DNA of 7,429 nucleotides from an uncultured Maribacter sp. (GTDB lineage Bacteria; Bacteroidota; Bacteroidia; Flavobacteriales; Flavobacteriaceae), in contig CAJQMW010000301.1 in the NCBI GenBank assembly GCA_905479535.1, positions 1 to 7,429 of the forward strand. Reading direction: 5' to 3'. The translations under genes and the position numbers were made by a program. Of this stretch, positions 1-5,142 are shown piece by piece. Every line of letters begins with the position of its first letter. Position 1 is the first letter of the stretch. The notes below the pieces were generated by a model. The model was not told where the DNA came from. It did not search any database and saw nothing but the letters and a program-made list of their open reading frames with translations.

Positions 1-474
1 CAACTGACTCTTCTGAACGAATACTTTACCGCTTTGCTGCAATAAATCCGCGGATGTTTGAGGTGCGGCAAAAGCAATTGCCCTGGCATCTATTGCCACA
101 ATTTTATTGGGGATGTCCTTCTTCTGCTGCTCCCATTTAGAGACGGACATGACCACCTCGTCCAATTGTTCTGGCTTCATGGTAAGCATTACCCTTTGAC
201 CCTGTTTACGAATTTGGGATTTGGTAAGGCGCTTCAATTCATAACTAATATGTTTAAATGAAATACGCTCGTAATTGGAGAAAATGGAAATATCAAAATT
301 CCCATCAAAATCGGTCAAGGCAATTTTAGATTTATCAGCGTTGAATATGGCTACGTTGGATATTGGGTCCCTAGTCTCCTCATCTAGAACCGTTACCTTC
401 TGTGACCATCCAATAGCCATAAAGAGCAATGCACAAGTAAAAATTAATTTATGCATACTAACTAAAAACTTCAT
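1..474 (-). CDS. TonB-dependent outer-membrane receptor, N-terminal part (cut by window edge)
   Basis: The 158 codons from the ATG at 474 stay open to base 1, so the C-terminal plug and beta-barrel lie outside the window. Numbered from that ATG, a signal peptide (about residues 7-25, MHKLIFTCALLFMAIGWSQ) is followed by a carboxypeptidase-regulatory-like domain (about 26-105, with DFDGNF at 55-60 and the closing QLDEVVMS at 103-110). The beginning of a plug domain follows (about 118 onward, IVAIDA…TSADLLQQSGKVFVQKSQL). Such receptors take up substrates across the outer membrane using TonB-ExbBD energy. The plug resembles receptors of the haem/haemoglobin/iron type, but the substrate cannot be set from this fragment. 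The start is ambiguous. ATG at 474 overlaps recO by 17 bases. ATG at 456, six codons later, leaves only one base after the recO stop and gives a more normal signal peptide, so I slightly prefer it biologically. Co-transcription with recO is likely. Confidence 0.85.
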   Translation of the reverse strand, partial: MKFLVSMHKLIFTCALLFMAIGWSQKVTVLDEETRDPISNVAIFNADKSKIALTDFDGNFDISIFSNYERISFKHISYELKRLTKSQIRKQGQRVMLTMKPEQLDEVVMSVSKWEQQKKDIPNKIVAIDARAIAFAAPQTSADLLQQSGKVFVQKSQL

Positions 475-1177
475 TTAGAATAGCGAGGGATTTAGGTTTT
501 CTGAATCCCTGCAAATGTAATTCAAAATAGAGGATAAGGGATTGCAACAATTCCTGACGGTTGTCCTTCCTCATTTTGATCGTATGAATAGCATCAAAAT
601 TTATGCCCAAAAAGAGTTTCAGGTAATTTAGGTTCTCTCCGGTCAGCATTGGATTTAGGGAAGGTGTGTTCGTGAATTCGCCCTCGAGCAAATCGAACGA
701 GGAGGCGTCGATTTGATTGGTGTCCGGATAAAAGCCTAAATACCTACTCAATGCTAGAAGGAAGTATAGATGGAAATTGCCGATATCCTCCTTGATATCC
801 AACCATTGGAAGGTTGCCTCCAAAAAATTGAAAAGCGCCATATTCTGCTCCTCTTCATGGATGCTGTTCCCCAACATTTCTGCCAAGAACATGGTCATCG
901 CGTTCTTCTGAATATCCGTATGTAAGGTTTGATAATGGTTATAGACCTTCGCTTCGCGAATGCTTTCCAGCGTGCCTTTGTTCCTATGATTAGCTACCAG
1001 CTCTAGTTGGGTCAAGGGCTGAAAATAGGAAGTCCGGAGTTTGCCCTTTTTAGAAGTCAAGATTCCTTTGAGCATATATGATTTTAGACCGTCCGAAGCG
1101 GTAAAAATCTTGGCAATAAGACTGGTATCTCCGTATTTGATGGATGTGAGGACTATGGCCTTGGTGGATACTTGCAT
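458..1177 (-). CDS. recO: DNA repair protein RecO
   Basis: The 239-residue product matches RecO in length and layout. RecO binds single-stranded DNA and SSB in the cytoplasm and, with RecR, loads RecA on gaps in the RecFOR recombination-repair pathway. An N-terminal OB-fold spans about residues 1-80 and includes the family pattern YGDTSLIAKIFT…G…YMLKGI (15-39) and the YFQPLTQLEL strand (51-60). The rest is the helical C-terminal domain, with LAEMLGNSIHEEEQN (98-112) as in Bacteroidota RecO. The protein has no cysteine, so the zinc-finger cysteines found in some RecO proteins (for example Deinococcus) are absent. The ATG at 1177 is preceded by a TATCTTTG box about 20 bases upstream, which implies a very short leader. 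Its 3' end overlaps or touches the downstream TonB receptor gene. Identification is by recall of the family pattern. Confidence 0.93.
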   Translation of the reverse strand: MQVSTKAIVLTSIKYGDTSLIAKIFTASDGLKSYMLKGILTSKKGKLRTSYFQPLTQLELVANHRNKGTLESIREAKVYNHYQTLHTDIQKNAMTMFLAEMLGNSIHEEEQNMALFNFLEATFQWLDIKEDIGNFHLYFLLALSRYLGFYPDTNQIDASSFDLLEGEFTNTPSLNPMLTGENLNYLKLFLGINFDAIHTIKMRKDNRQELLQSLILYFELHLQGFRKPKSLAILNEVFS

Positions 1178-1180
1178 GTG

Positions 1181-1205
1181 CTTAGCTAAGGTCTAGGCAA
1201 AGATA
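1181..1205 (-). promoter_or_regulatory. Putative recO promoter with palindrome in the leader
   Basis: On the minus strand TATCTTTG (1198-1205) fits the Bacteroidota -7 consensus TAnnTTTG and sits about 20 bases before the recO ATG. No good TTG -33 element is seen at 17-23 bases upstream. Between the box and the start is a perfect 10-base palindrome, CTTAGCTAAG (1181-1190), which would lie at the transcript start. Assignment rests on the motif match alone. Confidence 0.45.
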
Positions 1206-1259
1206 GTTATTTGAGAGGAGCAGATACGAGGGTGGAAGTACAAGGTAAGGGGATGGCAA

Positions 1260-1290
1260 ATTCCAAATTTCATAAAAAAGCATTTGGAAT
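1260..1290. repeat. Small inverted repeat in the gdhA-recO spacer
   Basis: ATTCCAAAT (1260-1268) and ATTTGGAAT (1282-1290) are exact reverse complements with a 13-base loop. It could form a weak AT-rich hairpin between the gdhA terminator and the recO promoter, or be a binding site. No poly-T tract follows it, so it is not an obvious terminator. Confidence 0.35.
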
Positions 1291-1316
1291 GCGGTTGCCG
1301 TATGCTTAACAAGCTA

Positions 1317-1353
1317 AAAGACCTGTCAGGTTTTGAAAACCTGACAGGTCTTT
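1317..1353 (-). terminator. Perfect 18-bp-arm hairpin, probable gdhA terminator and likely a dispersed palindromic repeat
   Basis: Arms 1317-1334 and 1336-1353 are exact reverse complements around a single central base. The core is GACCTGTCAGG paired with CCTGACAGGTC. As RNA it gives a stem of about 17 bp with a 3-base loop, ending in CUUUU on the minus strand, downstream of gdhA (stop at 1398). The symmetry makes it usable in both directions. From memory, AACCTGACAGGT-type palindromes recur between genes in many Flavobacteriia genomes, so it may be a family member and not a unique site. Confidence 0.75.
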
Positions 1354-1361
1354 ATAAATTT

Positions 1362-1383
1362 GAAACTTCGTAATTTAAGTTTC
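1362..1383. repeat. Second inverted repeat just after gdhA
   Basis: GAAACTT (1362-1368) and AAGTTTC (1377-1383) pair around an 8-base loop, 15 bases beyond the gdhA stop codon and immediately before the strong 1317-1353 hairpin on the transcript. Next to it, GTACCTCGTAC (1384-1394) is another short palindrome. These may assist 3'-end formation, or be the flank of the palindromic repeat. Confidence 0.35.
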
Positions 1384-1397
1384 GTACCTCGTACTTT

Positions 1398-2753
1398 CTA
1401 TATCACTCCTTGGGCGAGCATCGCGTCCGCAACTTTTACAAAGCCGGCAATATTGGCTCCTTTAACGTAGTTGCAATAACCGCCTTTTTCCTTTCCGTAC
1501 TCGATACAGGAATCGTGAATATCCTCCATGATGCCTTTTAACCGCTCATCTACCTCTTCACGTGTCCAACTGATTCTAAGTGAGTTTTGTGACATTTCAA
1601 GACCTGAGGTGGCCACACCGCCGGCATTGGAAGCCTTGCCCGGTGCAAATAAAATTTTAGCATTGTGGAAAGCATGAACGGCATCCGCTGTACAAGGCAT
1701 ATTGGCACCTTCGGCAACGCACATACATCCGTTATCTATAAGGTTTTTAGCATCCTTTTCCTCCAATTCATTTTGTGTAGCGCAGGGCAGGGCAATATCG
1801 CACTTTACGTCCCAAGGCGTTTTTCCCTTATGGAACTTAGCGGAAGAATACTTGTCCACGTACTCGGATATTCTACCTCTCTTGTTATTTTTCAAATCCA
1901 TCACAAAAGCTAGTTTCTTAGCATCAATCCCATCTTCATCATAGATATAGCCCCCGGAATCTGAAAGTGTAACCACTTTTCCTCCCAATTGGATTACTTT
2001 TTCCGCGGCATATTGAGCAACGTTTCCGGAACCTGAAATCACAACGGTCTTCCCATCAAAATCCTTGTCCCTAGTCTTTAACATACTCTGTGCAAAATAT
2101 ACGGTACCATAACCTGTAGCTTCAGGACGAATCTTAGAGCCTCCCCATGAGAGTCCCTTTCCGGTAAGTACCCCAGTAAACTCATTTCTTATCTTCTTGT
2201 ACATTCCAAAAAGGAATCCTATTTCCCTTGCGCCAACACCAATGTCACCAGCAGGAACATCTGTGTTAGGTCCAATATGTCTATTTAATTCTAACATAAA
2301 GGCATGGCAAAAACGCATCACCTCATCATCGGATTTACCTTTAGGGTCAAAATCCGAACCTCCTTTACCACCGCCCATGGGAAGCGTAGTTAAACTATTT
2401 TTAAAAACTTGTTCAAAAGCCAAAAATTTCAAGATGCTGGCGTTTACCGTTGGGTGAAAACGTAGACCTCCCTTATAAGGTCCTATGGCAGAATTCATCT
2501 GGATGCGGTAACCACGGTTTACGTGGATGTCCCCGTCGTCATCTACCCAAGCTACCCTGAAGGAAATGAGTCGCTCCGGTTCAACCATTCTAAGAAGAAT
2601 ATTCTTTCCGTTGTAAATTTTATGCTTAGCGATATAGGGTATTACGGTCTCCGCCACTTCCTGCACCGCTTGTATGAATTCTGGTTCATGCCCATTTCTG
2701 GTCTTTACCTCCTCCATAAAAACATCTATTTTCTTCTGTATTCTTGCTTCCAT
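1398..2753 (-). CDS. gdhA: Glutamate dehydrogenase, hexameric, probably NADP-specific
   Basis: The 451-residue product has the length and sequence of the small hexameric glutamate dehydrogenases. These interconvert 2-oxoglutarate plus ammonium with glutamate in the cytoplasm. The N-terminal substrate domain carries GPYKGGLRFHP (91-101, Lys94), the catalytic glycine-rich loop PMGGGKGGSDFDPKG (125-139, Lys130) and PAGDIGVGAREIG (167-179, catalytic Asp170). The Rossmann domain has VVISGSGNVAQYA (237-249). Late motifs are AEGANMP (347-353) and FAPGKASNAGGVATSGLEMSQN-like residues at 369-390. NADP preference is inferred from overall similarity to the E. coli GdhA class, not from a decisive residue. 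The ATG at 2753 gives the usual N-terminus; no Shine-Dalgarno is seen, as is normal in this phylum. The gene appears monocistronic, with its own promoter in the upstream spacer and a strong terminator downstream. Confidence 0.96.
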   Translation of the reverse strand: MEARIQKKIDVFMEEVKTRNGHEPEFIQAVQEVAETVIPYIAKHKIYNGKNILLRMVEPERLISFRVAWVDDDGDIHVNRGYRIQMNSAIGPYKGGLRFHPTVNASILKFLAFEQVFKNSLTTLPMGGGKGGSDFDPKGKSDDEVMRFCHAFMLELNRHIGPNTDVPAGDIGVGAREIGFLFGMYKKIRNEFTGVLTGKGLSWGGSKIRPEATGYGTVYFAQSMLKTRDKDFDGKTVVISGSGNVAQYAAEKVIQLGGKVVTLSDSGGYIYDEDGIDAKKLAFVMDLKNNKRGRISEYVDKYSSAKFHKGKTPWDVKCDIALPCATQNELEEKDAKNLIDNGCMCVAEGANMPCTADAVHAFHNAKILFAPGKASNAGGVATSGLEMSQNSLRISWTREEVDERLKGIMEDIHDSCIEYGKEKGGYCNYVKGANIAGFVKVADAMLAQGVI

Positions 2754-2800
2754 AAAGCTGTTTAAAGTTTGTTCGTGTTGAGAAATTCAAAATATATCGG

Positions 2801-2829
2801 CAAAATTATGTTATTATTATAATTTACAG
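2801..2829 (-). promoter_or_regulatory. Putative gdhA promoter
   Basis: On the minus strand TAATTTTG (2801-2808) fits TAnnTTTG. A CTG (2827-2829), one base off the TTG -33 element, lies 18 bases upstream. The predicted leader is about 40 bases. The surrounding spacer (2754-2935) is very AT-rich, typical of a strong Bacteroidota promoter region. Confidence 0.5.
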
Positions 2830-2848
2830 CGTTATTTTTTTATAATTC

Positions 2849-2869
2849 ATCAAAAATTATCGTTTTGAT
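2849..2869. promoter_or_regulatory. Operator-like inverted repeat upstream of gdhA
   Basis: ATCAAAA (2849-2855) and TTTTGAT (2863-2869) are exact reverse complements separated by seven bases. The centre lies about 55 bases upstream of the proposed gdhA -7 box, a position usual for an activator site. The AT-rich context makes chance occurrence possible, and no regulator can be named. Confidence 0.3.
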
Positions 2870-2889
2870 TACAATATTCTAATTTTACT

Positions 2890-2907
2890 GAAAGAAAAAT
2901 ATCTTTC
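2890..2907 (-). terminator. Weak hairpin after the trans-sulfuration gene
   Basis: GAAAGA (2890-2895) and TCTTTC (2902-2907) pair around a six-base loop, about 30 bases past the stop codon at 2936. The stem is short and AT-rich and lacks a clean U tract, so it is at best a weak terminator. Readthrough into gdhA is possible. Confidence 0.25.
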
Positions 2908-2935
2908 CTTTAAAAAGTGTATTAAAAGTATGGTG

Positions 2936-4093
2936 TTATCCGATAGCTTGTTCTAAATCCGCAATAAGGTCATCTACATCTTCAATACCCACACTCAACC
3001 GAATTAAAGCATCTACAACCCCGCTTTTCTCCCTTTCTTCCTTTGGAATACTGGCATGGGTCATACTTGCCGGATGCCCGGCCAGACTCTCTACCCCTCC
3101 TAAAGATTCCGCTAGGGTAAAGACCTTTAGTTTCTCTACAATTTTAATGGCATCTTCGTAGCTACTTCCTTTGGTAACAAAGGATATCATTCCGCCAAAA
3201 TCATTCATTTGACTTTTGGCTATACTGTAGTTGGGATGGTCCTCAAAACCTGGCCAGTACACTTTTTCTATCTTAGGATTTTTAGTCAAGTATTCTGCAA
3301 TAGCTCTACCGTTTTCACAATGACGTTGCATTCTAACGTGCAGTGTTTTTATCCCTCTAAGGGTAAGGAAACTGTCCATTGGCCCACATACGGCACCGCT
3401 GGCATTTTGAATAAAGTAGAGTTTGTCCGCCAATTCTTTATCTTTTACCACGAGCGCTCCGACTACAACATCACTATGTCCTCCTAGATATTTAGTTGCG
3501 GAATGCATCACGATATCGGCTCCCAAATCTAAAGGCAATTGTAGGTAAGGGGTTGCGAACGTATTATCCACGGCCAAAAGGATATCGTTCTTTTTTGCCA
3601 AATGGGAAACCGCTTTAATATCTATGATGTTCATCATAGGATTGGTGGGCGTTTCTACCCAAATAAGCTTAGTCTTATTATTGATGGCTTGTTCAATCTT
3701 ACCAACGTTTTGCATCCCTATAAAATGAAACGTGATACCGTATTTTTCAAAAATCTGTTTGAACAAGCGATAGCTGCCGCCATATAGATCATTGGTAGAA
3801 ACCACCTCGTCCCCGGGATTTAATAATTTTATCACCGCATCTATGGCCGCAAGGCCACTGCCAAAAGCTAAGCCATAGCTTCCGTTTTCAATACTGGCAA
3901 GGGAATTCTCCAAGGCCGTCCTTGTGGGATTGGCACTACGGGAATATTCGTAACCTTGGTGTCCCCCCGGGGTGGACTGCGCATAGGTAGAAGTTTGATA
4001 TATTGGAGGCATGACCGAGCCATAGGCTTTATCAGGTTGCTGACCGCCATGGATCGTTTTGCTATTGAACTTTAATTTTTTTTCGCTCATCAT
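2936..4093 (-). CDS. metB: Trans-sulfuration PLP enzyme, cystathionine gamma-synthase/gamma-lyase family
   Basis: The 385-residue product is a fold-type I Cys/Met-metabolism PLP enzyme of normal length. Visible residues include the YSR pair (Tyr50, Arg52) contacting phosphate from the neighbouring subunit and GSGLAAI (78-84). DLYGGSYRLF (102-111) carries the ring-stacking Tyr104. ETPTNP (147-152), Asp176 in AVDNTFATP, and Lys201 in HSATKYLGGHSD, the Schiff-base lysine, complete the active site. SLGGVESLAGHPASMTHASIP (330-350) is shared by synthases and lyases. The enzyme makes cystathionine from an activated homoserine and cysteine, or cleaves it to cysteine. Sequence alone does not separate the two, and metB follows usual naming in flavobacteria. 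Two adjacent ATGs (4093, 4090) are possible starts. It is transcribed divergently from the lipoprotein gene, and no met or cys biosynthesis neighbours help decide the reaction. Confidence 0.88.
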   Translation of the reverse strand: MMSEKKLKFNSKTIHGGQQPDKAYGSVMPPIYQTSTYAQSTPGGHQGYEYSRSANPTRTALENSLASIENGSYGLAFGSGLAAIDAVIKLLNPGDEVVSTNDLYGGSYRLFKQIFEKYGITFHFIGMQNVGKIEQAINNKTKLIWVETPTNPMMNIIDIKAVSHLAKKNDILLAVDNTFATPYLQLPLDLGADIVMHSATKYLGGHSDVVVGALVVKDKELADKLYFIQNASGAVCGPMDSFLTLRGIKTLHVRMQRHCENGRAIAEYLTKNPKIEKVYWPGFEDHPNYSIAKSQMNDFGGMISFVTKGSSYEDAIKIVEKLKVFTLAESLGGVESLAGHPASMTHASIPKEEREKSGVVDALIRLSVGIEDVDDLIADLEQAIG

Positions 4094-4108
4094 CTATAAT
4101 TATTCCCA

Positions 4109-4139
4109 CAAATGTATCGTTATCTTTCCGAGAATACAA
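4109..4139 (-). promoter_or_regulatory. Putative promoter of the trans-sulfuration gene
   Basis: On the minus strand TTG (4137-4139) and TACATTTG (4109-4116) are separated by 20 bases and match the TTG / TAnnTTTG Bacteroidota sigma-A consensus. The leader to the ATG at 4093 would be about 10 bases. No SAM riboswitch or long leader can fit in this 82-base divergent spacer. Confidence 0.55.
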
Positions 4140-4147
4140 TGAAGCCC

Positions 4148-4155
4148 TATTTTTG
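4148..4155 (+). promoter_or_regulatory. Putative promoter of the DUF3298 lipoprotein gene
   Basis: TATTTTTG matches TAnnTTTG, 20 bases before the ATG at 4176. The best -33 candidate is a TTT at 4125-4127, 20 bases upstream, and not a TTG. It is arranged back to back with the divergent promoter at 4109-4139, and the two recognition regions overlap. Confidence 0.5.
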
Positions 4156-4175
4156 TCATAAAACCTGTCTGCCCC

Positions 4176-4919
4176 ATGAAAATCCGAATCATTTGTACGT
4201 TATTGCTATTTGCATACATGAGTTGCGAAAATGATGGAAAGCTTACATTTGAAACCATCAATCTTGAACAAGAGGACTGCACTGATTGTCTTATAGTGGA
4301 TATCACTTTCCCAAAAGCCCTGGGAACTACTAAAATTGATGATACCGTGAATGAAGCGGTAAGCGAGGAAATAATTTCCTTATTGAATTTTGACGATGAG
4401 ACCAATGTCATAACTATTAAAAGTGCAGTGGAATCCTTTGGAAAGGAATACCAAACGTTGAAGCAGAAATTTCCCGAAGAATCGATGCCGTGGGAAGCTG
4501 AGATTCATGGTAAAGTTGCCTATGAAGACAACAATATCTTGACCATACGTTTGAAATCTTATCTTTTTACAGGTGGAGCGCATGGTTATAGTACTTCCCG
4601 TTTTTTAAATTTTGATAAACGAAGGGGTACAGCATTGAAAAATTCAAGGCTTATTAAAAATAAAGAAGAATTTATGGAATTAGCAGAAGCAAAATTTCGC
4701 TTGCAGGAGAAAATTCCAGCTATGGAGTCCATAAACAGTACGGGGTTTATGTTTGACGGAGAAGCCTTTTACCTTCCTGAAAATATTGGCTTTACCCAAA
4801 AGGGAATACAATTATTGTATAATCAATATGAGGTAGCCTCCTATGCCGATGGGGCCATCGTATTAACCCTGCCCTACAAGGAGGTTAAGGATTATTTGAC
4901 GGTAAAGATTAAGGCTTAA
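4176..4919 (+). CDS. DUF4163/DUF3298 (RsiV-like) lipoprotein
   Basis: The 247-residue product starts with a hydrophobic signal sequence and a probable lipobox ending at Cys17 (YMS-C). This relaxed box is acceptable for Bacteroidota. Acidic residues follow it (CENDG), which may favour surface export. About residues 40-125 fit a DUF4163-type domain. About 128-245 fit DUF3298, shown by the signature FTGGAHGYST (131-140) and the pattern GIQLLYNQYEVASYADGA…LPYKEVKDYL (210-241). The same pair of domains occurs outside the membrane in Bacillus RsiV, a lysozyme-binding anti-sigma factor, and in PdaC-type deacetylases. Here there is no cytoplasmic anti-sigma segment, no deacetylase domain and no neighbouring sigma factor, so function is unknown. 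A CxxC pair (Cys35, Cys38) lies just after the lipid anchor. It appears to have its own promoter and to be a single gene. Confidence 0.85.
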   Translation: MKIRIICTLLLFAYMSCENDGKLTFETINLEQEDCTDCLIVDITFPKALGTTKIDDTVNEAVSEEIISLLNFDDETNVITIKSAVESFGKEYQTLKQKFPEESMPWEAEIHGKVAYEDNNILTIRLKSYLFTGGAHGYSTSRFLNFDKRRGTALKNSRLIKNKEEFMELAEAKFRLQEKIPAMESINSTGFMFDGEAFYLPENIGFTQKGIQLLYNQYEVASYADGAIVLTLPYKEVKDYLTVKIKA

Positions 4920-5016
4920 AAAAGACGAAAAATCATACCATTTTCCGTAGTGCCAATATTGACCCCAAGTGCAATCCTTCATGAAATAGATTTGCAATTG
5001 TTTTATTTTTCTCTTA

Positions 5017-5027
5017 GGGATTATCCC
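5017..5027. repeat. Short GGGA-TTA-TCCC hairpin in the 4920-5142 spacer
   Basis: GGGA (5017-5020) and TCCC (5024-5027) pair around TTA. It lies about 100 bases beyond the lipoprotein stop and could be a minor structure. No convincing U-tailed terminator was found for the upstream gene. Confidence 0.2.
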
Positions 5028-5044
5028 GTCCAAAACAGCTTTTT

Positions 5045-5092
5045 ATAAAATTTGTAGGGAATACAAATTCAAAATAGAAGCAAAACTTTTGC
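5045..5092 (+). promoter_or_regulatory. Possible promoter/operator region of the MG2-plug gene with two inverted repeats
   Basis: AATTTGTA (5049-5056) and TACAAATT (5062-5069) are exact inverted repeats with a five-base spacer. A second palindrome, GCAAAA-C-TTTTGC, follows at 5080-5092. The first overlaps a loose -7-like TA-AAA-TTTG (5046-5054, one base too long in the spacer). The gene start is at 5143, so a leader of about 80 bases would result. The promoter assignment is weak, but the inverted repeats are exact. Confidence 0.35.
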
Positions 5093-5142
5093 GGGAGATA
5101 AAAATTTCGTGACTACTTAAACATTTAGTAAATTAGAACTAA

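Noticed and set aside
58..478. Two short plus-strand open frames (58-261 and 275-478)
   Set aside because: They lie antisense to the TonB receptor fragment, which has a clear signal peptide and recognisable domains. Their translations show no family features.
1178..1397. CRISPR array or IS end in the gdhA-recO spacer
   Set aside because: There are no regularly spaced direct repeats, no transposase fragment and no flanking target duplication. The symmetric elements differ from each other.
1665..2765. Several plus-strand open frames of 80-86 codons opposite gdhA
   Set aside because: They are antisense shadows of a strongly conserved enzyme, overlap each other, and have no promoter or recognisable motif.
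3209..4050. Open frames on both strands inside the trans-sulfuration gene
   Set aside because: They are out of frame with a full-length enzyme that has all catalytic residues in place. No independent signal supports them.
4094..4175. A SAM-type riboswitch ahead of the sulfur amino acid enzyme
   Set aside because: The spacer is only 82 bases, the predicted leader is about 10 bases, and no conserved SAM-riboswitch core or multi-helix fold is visible.
4100..4583. Minus-strand frames opposite the lipoprotein gene (4100-4411 and 4380-4583)
   Set aside because: They are antisense to a gene with signal sequence and domain signatures. The first would also run through the divergent promoter region.
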